Shown here in pieces: positions 32,912 through 41,610 of a DNA stretch of 64,000 nucleotides. Origin of the DNA: a bacterium YEK0313 (lineage in GTDB: Bacteria; Pseudomonadota; Alphaproteobacteria; Rhizobiales; Phreatobacteraceae); contig CCMO02000002.1 in NCBI GenBank assembly GCA_000751295.2, forward strand, positions 580,501 through 644,500, written 5' to 3'. Within the stretch, counting starts at the first letter, position 1, and each line of letters begins with the position of its first letter. The position numbers were made by a program, and so were the translations under genes. The notes beneath the pieces were generated by a model, which saw only the letters and a program-made list of their open reading frames with translations, ran no database searches and had not been told where the DNA came from.

Positions 32912-34495
32912 TCAGCGGGGTGCGCCATCGCAAAGATGCTCGTCTCGGCGGCGGCCGGTCAGGACCGGTCGCGGATCAGCGCGCGCAGCCCCTGGCCGAT
33001 GCCGCCGGCTCGGCGCGGCTCGCGCAGCGCGCCGACAGCGCCATGCGCGAGCGCGGCCGCGCCGAGCGATTGCGGCTGCCGGCAGCGCCACGGTTTCGCC
33101 GAGCACTTCGGCGCGGACCGGCCGCGCCGGCGAGAACAGCGCGCCCTGGGCGAACCGGACGTCGTGATCGAGCAGGTCGACCACCTGCGGCTCGCTTTCC
33201 ACGCCCTCGACGATGAAGTCGACGCCGTAGCGCGCGAACAGGCCGGCGAGATCGGCCGGATGGATCGCGGTGCCGACCTGGCCCGGATGGCCGAGCAGCA
33301 GGTCGGCGGGCACCTTGACCTGACGGAAGCCCTGGGCCGCGACGTCCCGCGGCTCGAACCGGAGGTCGGTGACCGCGTCCAGCGCAAAACGGAAGCCGAG
33401 ATCGGCCAGCGCGCCGAGCGTCTCGCCGTCGAGCGGCGCAAGATTGCGCATGGTCGCCTGCCGCAGGCCGATCACCAGCGAACCGGCGAGCGCACGGTTG
33501 CTGTCGAGCAGGGCAATGAGCTCGCTCGCGAAAGCGGCGTCGGAGAGCGAGGCGCCGGCGATGTCGCAGACGAGCCCGACATCCCGGTTGCGCGAGGTGA
33601 GCCGCTTGACCACCTGGATGCAGCGGCTGACCGTCTCGATGTCGAGCGCCGGCATCAGTCCGGCAGGCTCGGCGATGTCGCGATATTCGGCAGGCTGCAG
33701 GAGGTCGCCGGCGGCAATGCGCAGCCGGACGGAGGCCTGATACCAGCGCACCTTGCGCTGCGGCAGCGTGACGATCGGCTGGAGGTAGAGGTCGATGCGG
33801 CGCGCGTCGATCGCGCCGCTGATCGAGGCGATGGCCTCGGCGCGCGTCAGGCCCTCGAACACGGGCGGCAAAGCCGCCGCGGCGGCCGGCGGGGGCTCGG
33901 CCCGATCGAGGCGCTGGCGCAGCGTCTCGATGAGCCGTGACGGCACCGCCCGGCCCGCCGCCGCTGCCCCGGCGGCATTCGTGGCCGGCACCGGTTCGGC
34001 AGGCTCGGCGAGGGACGGCGCGACCACCGGCTCGGGAACGGCTTGTTGCACTGCGGGCTGCGCGGCGGACGCGGCAGCCGGCTGCGCCGCGGCGCCGAGC
34101 CTGACGATGGCGGCTTCATGCACCTGCAGCGTCTCGGCGAACTGCTTGACGAGAGCCCCGAGCTGGCCGATCTCGCCGGACAGCGGCGCCGTCAGGGCAC
34201 GGGCCTGATCGACCGCGAGGCTGTCGAAACGGTCCACCCTGCGGGTCAGCTCGGCCAGATCATGGGCCAGCTCGCCATTTGCGCGCGCAAGCTCGGCCAT
34301 GCGCGCCTCGGTCGCGAGACGGTCGGTCGCCTGCTGGCCGCCATAGTGGCCGATGACCATGGCGAGCAGCAGGCCGAAGCCGATCGCGGCGGAAAAGCCA
34401 GCCTCCACATGGGCGACGAGATAGGCCAGCGCGGCCACGGAGACGGCGATCGTCACCATGCAGAATGCGACGAAGAAAGAACTGGAACGAGGCAT
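32912..34495 (-). CDS. EAL-domain protein, degenerate, with possible C-terminal frameshift
   Basis: The protein has two N-terminal membrane helices (FFVAFCMVTIAVSVAALAYL and AAIGFGLLLAMVIGHYG). A coiled coil follows, then an Ala/Pro-rich linker and an EAL domain from about residue 240. The domain keeps DLYLQPIVTLP, a VKVPADLL lysine and IVEGVES. The name-giving Glu-Ala-Leu is replaced by Gln-Ala-Ser (WYQASVRLR), so cyclic-di-GMP hydrolysis is unlikely; it may act as a binding or scaffold protein. The last ~45 residues, ARRGRARAWRCRRAARA onward, are unlike the rest. Another frame at 32959-33080 encodes SLGAAALAHGAVGALREP and ends LRALIRDRS, suggesting a frameshift near 33075. ATG at 34495 preferred. 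Confidence 0.82.
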   Translation of the reverse strand: MPRSSSFFVAFCMVTIAVSVAALAYLVAHVEAGFSAAIGFGLLLAMVIGHYGGQQATDRLATEARMAELARANGELAHDLAELTRRVDRFDSLAVDQARALTAPLSGEIGQLGALVKQFAETLQVHEAAIVRLGAAAQPAAASAAQPAVQQAVPEPVVAPSLAEPAEPVPATNAAGAAAAGRAVPSRLIETLRQRLDRAEPPPAAAAALPPVFEGLTRAEAIASISGAIDARRIDLYLQPIVTLPQRKVRWYQASVRLRIAAGDLLQPAEYRDIAEPAGLMPALDIETVSRCIQVVKRLTSRNRDVGLVCDIAGASLSDAAFASELIALLDSNRALAGSLVIGLRQATMRNLAPLDGETLGALADLGFRFALDAVTDLRFEPRDVAAQGFRQVKVPADLLLGHPGQVGTAIHPADLAGLFARYGVDFIVEGVESEPQVVDLLDHDVRFAQGALFSPARPVRAEVLGETVALPAAAIARRGRARAWRCRRAARAAPSRRHRPGAARADPRPVLTGRRRDEHLCDGAPR

Positions 34496-34756
34496 CGGTA
34501 ACGGTCTTCGTCCCCCCGGCGTGAAGATCGGAGCCTGCAATCGCTGCGGGTGGTTTCGGGTGCGACTGCGCTCGATCGCGACATTGCCCCGAATGCGGCT
34601 GATTCGTCTTCATCGAAGCGCGGAAAACAAGCCGAATTGCGCCGCATGGCGACGGTGCCCGGCGGCGGTGGCGGACGAAGCGCGGGACTTCGCCCTTGGT
34701 CCTATTGCAATGCAGCATGAAACTGGTGATTGTTGCCGCCCCCTGGAGGAAACGCC

Positions 34757-35209
34757 ATGCCCGTTCGTGCCATTCGCTCCCTGGCCTTCGAGGACCTGAC
34801 GGTCGGCCTGTCGGAACTGGTGCTGAAGACCGTGACAGACCAGGATATTGTCGGTTTCGCCGACATTTCCGGCGACCAGAATCCGATCCACCTCAGCGAC
34901 CTCTACGCCTCCAAGACCCGGTTCGGCCAGCGCATCGCCCACGGGCTCTACACGGCAAGCCTGATTTCGGCGGTCATCGGCACGCGCCTACCCGGCCCCG
35001 GCGCGGTCTACATGTCGCAGACCCTCAACTTCAAGGCGCCGGTCAAGATTGGCGACGTCGTCCGTGTCCATGTCGAGGTCGCCGAATTGATCGAGAACCG
35101 CCAGCGGGCGCGGCTGGCCTGCGAATGCGCCGTCGATGCCACCGTGGTGCTCGACGGCGAAGCCTGGGTGCGCGTGCCGTCCCGGCTGGAACTGACCGCG
35201 GCGGCTTGA
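34757..35209 (+). CDS. MaoC-like (R)-specific enoyl-CoA hydratase
   Basis: The 150-residue protein is a single hotdog-fold MaoC dehydratase of the PhaJ type, which hydrates trans-2-enoyl-CoA to (R)-3-hydroxyacyl-CoA. The catalytic Asp and His are in FADISGDQNPIHLSDLYA. GQRIAHGLYTASLISAVIG and YMSQTLNFKAPVKIGD are the expected flanking family blocks. A clear ribosome-binding site, CTGGAGGAAACGCC, precedes the ATG at 34757. It may serve polyhydroxyalkanoate or fatty-acid metabolism; neighbours do not narrow it. ribF follows after 77 bases. Confidence 0.92.
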   Translation: MPVRAIRSLAFEDLTVGLSELVLKTVTDQDIVGFADISGDQNPIHLSDLYASKTRFGQRIAHGLYTASLISAVIGTRLPGPGAVYMSQTLNFKAPVKIGDVVRVHVEVAELIENRQRARLACECAVDATVVLDGEAWVRVPSRLELTAAA

Positions 35210-35286
35210 CGGCGGCGGCCGCCGGCGGCAGGGTCCGGCGCGCTGCATCCAGCCCCTGTGACCGTCAAAAGCCCAGCCAAGCCTCC

Positions 35287-36249
35287 ATGCCTCTGATCCT
35301 GCCGCCGAGGCGGCCTTCCCCGGCCTTTCCCGTGCTCGACCGCGCCGCGCCGGCACCGGATGCGCTTGCCGGCAGCGTCGTGGCGATCGGCAATTTCGAC
35401 GGCGTGCACCGCGGCCATCGATATGTCATCGAGCAGACGGTGGCGCTGGCGCGCCGGCTCGGGCGCAAGGCGCTGGTGCTCACCTTCGAGCCGCATCCGC
35501 GCGCCTTCTTTCAACCCGACAGGCCGCTGTTCCGGCTCGCCGACGGGCCGGCCAAGATCCGGCTGATGGCGGCGCTCGGGCTCGATGCGGTCGCGATCGC
35601 CGGTTTCGACAAGGCCTTTGCGGCGCTCTCGGCGGAAGCCTTCGTCGACGAGATTCTCTGCCGCTGGCTGAAGGCCGGCCATGTGGTGATCGGCGAGGAC
35701 TTCCATTATGGCGCCGGCCGCGGCGGCAATGCCGCAAGCCTCGTCGCCGCGGGCGCCGCCCATGGCTTTGGCGTCACCACCATGGCGCCGCTGCGCGAGG
35801 GGGGCACCACGGTATCGTCGACGGTGATCCGCCAGGCGCTGAGCGAGGGCCGGATCGACGAGGCCAACCGGCTGCTCGGCCATGCCTGGTTCATCGCGAC
35901 CGAAGTGATCCATGGCGACAAGCGCGGCCGGACGCTCGGCTATCCCACGGCCAATCTGCGCCTCGCGCCCGACTGCGGCCTCGCCCACGGCATCTATGCG
36001 GTGAAGTTCGGCCTCGACGGCGCCTGGCACGACGCCGTGGCGAGCTTCGGCCGCCGGCCGACCTTCGACAATGGTGCGCCGCTTCTGGAGGTGCACGTGT
36101 TCGATTTCGCCGGCGACCTCTATGGCCGGCCGGTGGATGTCGCCTTTGCCGGGTATATCCGGCCGGAACTCAAATTCGACGGCCTCGATGCACTGATCGC
36201 CCAGATGGATCAGGACAGCCTCAGGGCACGGGCCATCCTTGCGGCCTGA
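35287..36249 (+). CDS. ribF: Bifunctional riboflavin kinase/FAD synthetase RibF
   Basis: RibF makes FMN and then FAD from riboflavin. The 320-residue protein has the nucleotidyltransferase domain first (AIGNFDGVHRGHRYVI, FHYGAGRGGNAASLV and SSTVIRQALSEGRID). The riboflavin-kinase beta barrel follows, with HGDKRGRTLGYPTANL and the C-terminal DLYGRPVDVAFAGYIRPE. The ATG at 35287 was chosen because it begins MPLILPPRRPSPAF shortly ahead of the domain. It is on the plus strand between maoC and a truncated MFS gene. Confidence 0.95.
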   Translation: MPLILPPRRPSPAFPVLDRAAPAPDALAGSVVAIGNFDGVHRGHRYVIEQTVALARRLGRKALVLTFEPHPRAFFQPDRPLFRLADGPAKIRLMAALGLDAVAIAGFDKAFAALSAEAFVDEILCRWLKAGHVVIGEDFHYGAGRGGNAASLVAAGAAHGFGVTTMAPLREGGTTVSSTVIRQALSEGRIDEANRLLGHAWFIATEVIHGDKRGRTLGYPTANLRLAPDCGLAHGIYAVKFGLDGAWHDAVASFGRRPTFDNGAPLLEVHVFDFAGDLYGRPVDVAFAGYIRPELKFDGLDALIAQMDQDSLRARAILAA

Positions 36250-36276
36250 CGGGCTTCCGGCCAGGGAGATCGGACC

Positions 36277-36822
36277 ATGACGGCTTGGCGTTTTGCGGCG
36301 GCCCTTCTATGCGCCTTCCTGATCGGCGCCAATGTCAATCTGGCCGCGGTCATGCTGCCCCAGTTGATGGTCGGCTTCGCCATTGCGCCGCCACTCGCCA
36401 TGTTCGCCTGGCAGTCCACCGTGATCGCCGCCCTCGTCGCGCTCCTGCTCGGCGGCCTCCTCGTCCGCCTGCTGCCGCAGCAGAAGGCGTTCAACGCCCT
36501 CCTGGTGATCTATGCCGCGCTGACGGTCGCCTCGGCCTTCATCGGCCAGTTCGAAGCCTTCGTCGTCGCGCGGGCGCTGCAGGTCGGCGCCGGAATGCTC
36601 ATCCTGTCCTATCTGATCTATTTCCTCATCCGCGACGAGCACCCGGAAACCTCTGCCGTCGTGATCGGGCCGCTCTTCGCGATCTTCCTCATCGGCTACA
36701 CGACCGCCTCGATCAGCGCCGGCTGGATCGTCGATCGCTACGGCTGGCGCTGGGGCCTCGCCGCCATGCTGCTGGCCGCGCTGCCGGCCCTCGCCGTGCC
36801 CGCACGCGCGCAAAGATCCTGA
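36277..36822 (+). CDS. Half-length MFS transporter (six membrane helices)
   Basis: The 181-residue protein contains about six hydrophobic helices and looks like the N-terminal half of an MFS transporter, near the DHA2 branch. The segment SAGWIVDRYGWRWGLAAMLL resembles the end of the fifth and start of the sixth helix. The motif-A position is poorly kept (VRLLPQQKAFN). A full MFS protein has about 12 helices and 400 residues, so the second half is missing. A reasonable ribosome-binding site (CAGGGAGATCGGACC) precedes the ATG. Nothing downstream in 36823-36844 restores the rest before ubiA on the other strand. It may be a decayed gene or a small dimerising transporter. Confidence 0.75.
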   Translation: MTAWRFAAALLCAFLIGANVNLAAVMLPQLMVGFAIAPPLAMFAWQSTVIAALVALLLGGLLVRLLPQQKAFNALLVIYAALTVASAFIGQFEAFVVARALQVGAGMLILSYLIYFLIRDEHPETSAVVIGPLFAIFLIGYTTASISAGWIVDRYGWRWGLAAMLLAALPALAVPARAQRS

Positions 36823-36844
36823 GCGGACGAGATTGGGGCTGGCC

Positions 36845-37786
36845 TCAGCCGGCGGCCCGGAGCGCCGCCTCGGCCATCAGGCCGGCGAGAAAGATGAGGC
36901 CCGCGTCCCGGTTGGACTTGAACAGCCGCAGGCACAGGTCGGGATCGGAAATGTCGAGCCGCGCCACCTGCCAGGCGAGGTGCAGGGCGAAGGCGGCGAG
37001 CCCGCAATAGGCGAGGATGGAGCCGCCGAGCGCCCAGAGCGCCGCCGCGAACAGGAAGACCGCCCCGGCATAGATCAGGGACAGGATCACGGGCGTGCGC
37101 TCGCCGAACAGCAGGGCGGTCGACTTGACGCCGACAATGGCATCGTCCTCGCGGTCCTGATGGGCATAGATGGTGTCGTAGCCGATCACCCAGAGGATCG
37201 AGGCCGCATAAAGCAGGACGGGCGGCCAGTCGAGGCGACCGAAGGCTGCGGCCCAGCCCATCAGCGCGCCCCAGGAGAAGGCCAGGCCCAGCACTGATTG
37301 CGGCCAGGACGTGATGCGCTTCATGAAGGGGTAGACCGCAACGATCGCAAGCGAGGCGATACCGAGCGCCCAGGCGAACGGCCTCGCGAGCGCCAGCAGA
37401 ACCAGCGCGCCGACGACCACCTGGCCGATCAGGAAGAGCTTGGCCTGTCGCGACGTGACCTGGCCCGACGGCAGCGGACGCGAGCGCGTGCGGTCGACCA
37501 TGGCGTCGATGTCGCGATCGACCAGGTCGTTGTAGGTGCACCCCGCGCCGCGCATGGCCACCGCGCCGACGGCGAACAGCAGCATGTGCCAGAGATTGGG
37601 CAAGGGCTGGCCGGCCGCGATGGCCGCGAAGGCCGCCGACCACCAGCATGGCAGAAGCAGGAGCCAGGAACCGATCGGCCGGTCGGCGCGGGCGAGCCTC
37701 AGATAGGGGCGCCAGCCCGGCGGTGCGATCGTGTCGACCCAGGAACCGCGGACAGCATCGGCAACGCGGCCATCGGTCATCGTCAT
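36845..37786 (-). CDS. ubiA: 4-hydroxybenzoate polyprenyltransferase UbiA
   Basis: UbiA joins a polyprenyl chain to 4-hydroxybenzoate in ubiquinone synthesis at the inner membrane. The 313-residue protein has about nine helices. The first Asp-rich Mg-binding motif is CTYNDLVDRDIDAMVDRT, followed by SRPLPSG, and the second is YDTIYAHQDREDDAIVG. The start MTMTDGRVADAV and the RLARADRPIGSWLLLLPC block are typical. It is followed on the plus side by the convergent MFS gene, 22 bases away, and preceded by a small exported protein gene. Confidence 0.95.
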   Translation of the reverse strand: MTMTDGRVADAVRGSWVDTIAPPGWRPYLRLARADRPIGSWLLLLPCWWSAAFAAIAAGQPLPNLWHMLLFAVGAVAMRGAGCTYNDLVDRDIDAMVDRTRSRPLPSGQVTSRQAKLFLIGQVVVGALVLLALARPFAWALGIASLAIVAVYPFMKRITSWPQSVLGLAFSWGALMGWAAAFGRLDWPPVLLYAASILWVIGYDTIYAHQDREDDAIVGVKSTALLFGERTPVILSLIYAGAVFLFAAALWALGGSILAYCGLAAFALHLAWQVARLDISDPDLCLRLFKSNRDAGLIFLAGLMAEAALRAAG

Positions 37787-37792
37787 GGTGGC

Positions 37793-38278
37793 TTACAAGG
37801 CGCCAGGGGTGCGCAGGTCGAGCTGCGGCCGCCGGCCGGGCCCGGGCCCGAACGGATTGGCGCCGCCCGCCTCCGCCTGACGGCCCTGGCGATCGAGCTG
37901 GGCGACGCCCTGGCAGGCCTGCCGCCGGTTGCGGGTGACGTTGTTGAGGCCGTTATTGACGTCGTTGACCATCGATTCCGGCAACTGGCAGAAATCGGCG
38001 TTGTCGGTCACCCATTTCTTCAGGCGCTCGAACGAGGTCTGGGCCGTGCCGAGCGCGTTGCAGGCGCGCTGGGCATTGGCGCGGGCCTGGTCGAACGAGG
38101 TCGGCCGGCCGCGCGGCATGGCGGCCTGGGTCTGCTGCATGATCCGCTGATGGTTCTGCAGCAGCGGCTGGAACTCGTTCTGGCAGATCTCGTTGGCTTT
38201 CGCCGGCACGGCGGCGACGAGGACACCCGCGGCCATCACCCCGAGAAACAGCGAACGGTTCGGCAGAAAACGATGCAT
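37793..38278 (-). CDS. Small exported Cys-containing protein, function unknown
   Basis: A 161-residue protein with a clear Sec signal (residues 1-28, PNRSLFLGVMAAGVLVAAVPAKA). The mature part is helical and holds four cysteines (EICQNEF, QRACNALG, ADFCQLPE, RQACQGV), which could form two disulfides in the periplasm. The C-terminus is Pro/Gly/Arg-rich. The ATG at 38278 is chosen because it places the signal at the start; an ORF extension to 38344 lacks it. It lies six bases upstream of ubiA on the same strand, so it is probably cotranscribed. I do not recognise the family. Confidence 0.78.
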   Translation of the reverse strand: MHRFLPNRSLFLGVMAAGVLVAAVPAKANEICQNEFQPLLQNHQRIMQQTQAAMPRGRPTSFDQARANAQRACNALGTAQTSFERLKKWVTDNADFCQLPESMVNDVNNGLNNVTRNRRQACQGVAQLDRQGRQAEAGGANPFGPGPGRRPQLDLRTPGAL

Positions 38279-38473
38279 CAGTCGGTCCCGGAAGGCGTCC
38301 GCGGACGAGCGGACCTCAAAGAAAAGCGGCATTGTCCATACCAATCCGACATGATCGTGGCAATGTGCCGCCCCGTCGCGGTGCCGTCCTTGTCAGATCG
38401 GGATGCCGGCGCTATGCGCCCGGAGGATGGCCGCGACGGCGGCAAAGCTTGCCGCAAGGCCGGGATTTCGCTC

Positions 38474-39223
38474 ATGGCGCTCTATGATTTCGGCGCGACG
38501 CGCCTGTTCGTGCGGACCAGCCTCGGTCCCGGTCTCGTGATCCCCTGTGACCGCGACCAGACCAATTATCTCGTCAATGTGATGCGGCTCGCCGACGGCG
38601 CGGGACTGCACGTCTTCGACGGCCGGCACGGCGAATGGCGGGCGACCCTGCGGCGCGCGGCCAAGAAGACCGTCGAGCTGGTCGTCGAGGCGCAGGTGCG
38701 GGTGCAGACGCCGGCCGGCGATCTCTGGCTCGTCTTCGCCCCGCTGAAACAGGCGCGGCTGGACTATATGGTGCAGAAAGCGGTGGAAATGGGCGCTTCG
38801 CGTCTCGTTCCCGTCGCCACCCGCTACACCCAGGTCGGCCGGGTCAATCCCGACCGGATCGAGGCCAATGCCATCGAGGCCGCGGAACAATGCGGCATCC
38901 TGACCGTTCCCGCATGCGCGCCGATGCAGCCGCTCGACACGGTCCTCTCGGCCATGCCGGCGGAGCGGCGCCTCATCTTCTGCGACGAAGACGCGAGCCT
39001 CGCCAATCCCGTCGACGTGCTTCGCCCGCTCGGCGCGAGCCCGGCGCCGCTGGCTGTGCTGATCGGCCCCGAGGGCGGATTTGCCCCGGAGGAGCGGGCA
39101 GCCATCGGCCGGCGGGCGAACACGGTCGCCCTGTCGCTCGGGCCCCGGATCCTGCGCGCTGACACGGCGGCGGTCGCGGCGCTGGCGGTCGTCCAGAGCA
39201 CGCTCGGCGACTGGCGCCAATAA
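38474..39223 (+). CDS. rsmE: 16S rRNA (uracil1498-N3)-methyltransferase RsmE
   Basis: RsmE methylates U1498 in the decoding region of 16S rRNA. The 249-residue protein belongs to the SPOUT knotted methyltransferases: an N-terminal PUA-like barrel (GPGLVIPCDRDQTNYLVNVMRL) is followed by the knot with VLIGPEGGFAPEE and SLGPRILRADTAAVAALAV. The ATG at 38474 gives MALYDFGATRLFV, typical of alpha RsmE; the frame is open far upstream but only as antisense to ubiA. It is divergent from the exported-protein gene. Confidence 0.95.
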   Translation: MALYDFGATRLFVRTSLGPGLVIPCDRDQTNYLVNVMRLADGAGLHVFDGRHGEWRATLRRAAKKTVELVVEAQVRVQTPAGDLWLVFAPLKQARLDYMVQKAVEMGASRLVPVATRYTQVGRVNPDRIEANAIEAAEQCGILTVPACAPMQPLDTVLSAMPAERRLIFCDEDASLANPVDVLRPLGASPAPLAVLIGPEGGFAPEERAAIGRRANTVALSLGPRILRADTAAVAALAVVQSTLGDWRQ

Positions 39224-39508
39224 TGGCGACATCAGCGCGGATTCGAACCGGCTTAGCCGGCACGAGGTCGCAAATCAGCGCGAACGGGCATTTTTCGGGC
39301 AAAAGTCAAACGATTTAAGTTCACGCAATCTTTCAATCGGTTACAAAACTAAGGCGGCGCGTGATCGCTCCGGCCACATTTTCGCCCCACCCCGCTTCAG
39401 CCTGTGCAGCGCCGCGGCCCAACGAGACGGGGGCTGGTCGCGGCCGCGCGGCCCGTGGAACCAGGGGAACGCGCCGACAGTTCAGTGCCCGAACAGATGG
39501 AGACACTC

Positions 39509-40630
39509 ATGTCGGACACCTGCCGTTTCGGTATAGAAGAGGAATTCTTCGTGGTGGACGCGGAAACCAAGGCGGTGATGCGGCGCATGCCGCCGGCCTT
39601 CTTCGACGCGGCCAAGCAGCGGCTCGGCGACCGCCTGAAGGGGGAGCTGCTGCAGTCGCAGGTCGAGCTGACCAGCTCGGTCCATTCGTCCTTCGACACC
39701 GCCCGCACCGAGCTGAAGGCGATGCGCGCCATGCTCGGCGAGGTCGCGGCCGAGCATGGCCTTGCCATTCTGGCCTCGGGCACCCATCCGACCGCGCTCT
39801 GGGCGACGCAGCGGGCCAATGACACGCCGCGCTCGGACAGCGTCATGCACGACCTGCAGATGCTGGGCCAGCGCAACATCGTCTGCGGCCTGCACGTCCA
39901 TGTCGAATTCGACGACCTGACGCGGCGGGTCGACGTGATGAGCCGGATCATGCCCTATGTGCCGATTCTCATCGCACTCTCGACCTCCTCGCCGTTCTGG
40001 CAGACGCGCGCGACCGGCCTGATGGGCTACCGGCTCGCGGCTTACGACGAATTGCCGCGCACCGGCCTGCCGGAGCTGTTCCGCAGCGAAGCCGAATATG
40101 ACGACTATATCGCGCTCCTGGTGGAGACGCGGGTCATCGAGGATTCGAGCTATGTCTGGTGGGCGATCCGGCCCTCGCGCAAATATCCGACGCTGGAGCT
40201 GCGCGCGCCCGATTGCTGCACCCGCGTCGAGGACACGCTGGCGGTCGCCGCGCTCTATCGCACGCTGGTGCGCCACCTCATCCGCAATCCCGAGATCAAC
40301 GCCAATCTGTCGGCCGTCTCGCGGGCGGTGCTGCAGGAGAACAAGTGGCGCGCCCAGCGCTACGGCGTCCACGGCAGCCTGATCGACGAGAAGCGCCGCA
40401 TCACCCTCTCGGTACGCGACGTCGTGGCCGAGACGCTCGATCAGGTGATGGACGAAGCCGAGGCGCTGAACTGCGCGCGGGAGGTCGCCCATTGCATGGA
40501 GATCGCCACGCGCGGCACCAGCGCCGACGGTCAGCTCGCGGTCTGGAAATCGGCCCTCAGTCTCGCTGAGACGCCGCACGACGCATTGCGGGCCGTGAAA
40601 ACCTGGATTGCCCAGGAAACCCTGCAATAG
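39509..40630 (+). CDS. Carboxylate-amine ligase of the YbdK family (GCS2-type)
   Basis: The 373-residue protein resembles E. coli YbdK, an ATP-dependent ligase of the glutamate-cysteine ligase superfamily with weak glutamate-cysteine ligase activity in vitro. It has the ATP/Mg motif FGIEEEFFVVD at the start, then LQSQVELTSSVHSS, NIVCGLHVHVEF and TLELRAPDCCTRVED. The ATG at 39509 has GGAG seven bases upstream; another in-frame ATG lies at 39497. The true substrate of this family is unknown in most organisms. The 285 bases before it are A+T-rich in part (39290-39350) and probably carry the promoter. Confidence 0.9.
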   Translation: MSDTCRFGIEEEFFVVDAETKAVMRRMPPAFFDAAKQRLGDRLKGELLQSQVELTSSVHSSFDTARTELKAMRAMLGEVAAEHGLAILASGTHPTALWATQRANDTPRSDSVMHDLQMLGQRNIVCGLHVHVEFDDLTRRVDVMSRIMPYVPILIALSTSSPFWQTRATGLMGYRLAAYDELPRTGLPELFRSEAEYDDYIALLVETRVIEDSSYVWWAIRPSRKYPTLELRAPDCCTRVEDTLAVAALYRTLVRHLIRNPEINANLSAVSRAVLQENKWRAQRYGVHGSLIDEKRRITLSVRDVVAETLDQVMDEAEALNCAREVAHCMEIATRGTSADGQLAVWKSALSLAETPHDALRAVKTWIAQETLQ

Positions 40631-40684
40631 CCAACCCCTGCAATGGTCCTTGCCGGACGGTGGCGCCCGGCTTGCCCGGTGCCG

Positions 40685-41521
40685 TCACGCGACCGGGCGG
40701 CCTGCGGCGAGCAGTCTCCTGCCGGTGCGGCTGACCGGCAAGGTCAGCCCGCCGTCGAGATGAAGCGCGCCGGCGCTGCGCTTGTAGCCGTCCGCCGGCA
40801 GGGCGTCGAAGGCGACCCAGTGCGAGCGATGGATGCGCACGCCGCGCCGCGGACCGAGCGCCGCGGCCGCCTGCGACAGGCCCATCAGGATCAGGGCCTC
40901 GCCACGATCGGTGTGGACCTTGAGGTAGTGGTCCTCCGCGCTGAGCGCGATGAGCCGCGCCCGGCGCAGCGCCACAGGCAGTTTCGCGGTCAGGGCGTCG
41001 ACTTGTTCCTCGCCCACCGCGGCCCGCGCGATCACCGGTTCGGGCAAGATCCCGGCCGGCGCCGGGATCGGCTGCATTGTCGGCTGCAACCGTTCCCGGA
41101 TGACCCAGACCACCGTGCCGAGGATCAGGTTGAGGCTCAGCGTCTGAAACACGAGCTCGCCGCGGTTCACGTGGCGAAGCACGTCAGGCGTCCAGAAGCG
41201 CATCTGCAGCTCGACGATGAGCGCGCCCGGCAAGGCCGCCACGACGGCAATGGCCAGCATCGCCCAGAACGGCAGAGCCCCGCCGAACAGGAAACGCCGC
41301 GCCAGCACCGTCATCGCCATGACGAGGAGGCTGATGGAGACGACATTGCCGACGAAATGGACGAGCCTGACCGGAAGGCTCATGCCGATATAGGAGCCGA
41401 ACGGGCCGATCACCCCCAGGACCAGTCCGGCCCCGATCCACAGGGCGAGGAGGCCCCCGCGGGACCACGCGGCCAGCCAGATCGAACGGAGAGCGGGGCT
41501 GCCTCCGGCGAGGCTGGTCAT
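40685..41521 (-). CDS. Membrane-anchored LytTR family DNA-binding protein
   Basis: The 278-residue protein has about four N-terminal membrane helices (residues ~20-150, such as GGLLALWIGAGLVLGVIG and LVHFVGNVVSISLLVMAMTVL). A C-terminal LytTR domain follows (from ~175, with LIALSAEDHYLKVHTDRGE and RGVRIHRSHWVAFDAL). Such one-component regulators bind DNA directly and sense something at the membrane. It is divergent from an alpha/beta hydrolase gene with only 89 bases between starts, so that hydrolase may be its target. The ATG at 41521 is preferred over upstream frames. Confidence 0.88.
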   Translation of the reverse strand: MTSLAGGSPALRSIWLAAWSRGGLLALWIGAGLVLGVIGPFGSYIGMSLPVRLVHFVGNVVSISLLVMAMTVLARRFLFGGALPFWAMLAIAVVAALPGALIVELQMRFWTPDVLRHVNRGELVFQTLSLNLILGTVVWVIRERLQPTMQPIPAPAGILPEPVIARAAVGEEQVDALTAKLPVALRRARLIALSAEDHYLKVHTDRGEALILMGLSQAAAALGPRRGVRIHRSHWVAFDALPADGYKRSAGALHLDGGLTLPVSRTGRRLLAAGRPVA

Positions 41522-41610
41522 TGGCGAAATATCCGGACCGTTGGCGAATTGCCGGGAGATTACGCGCCGCGCCGCACCTAGACAATCGGGCCTCAACCGG
41601 AGGATCCCGC

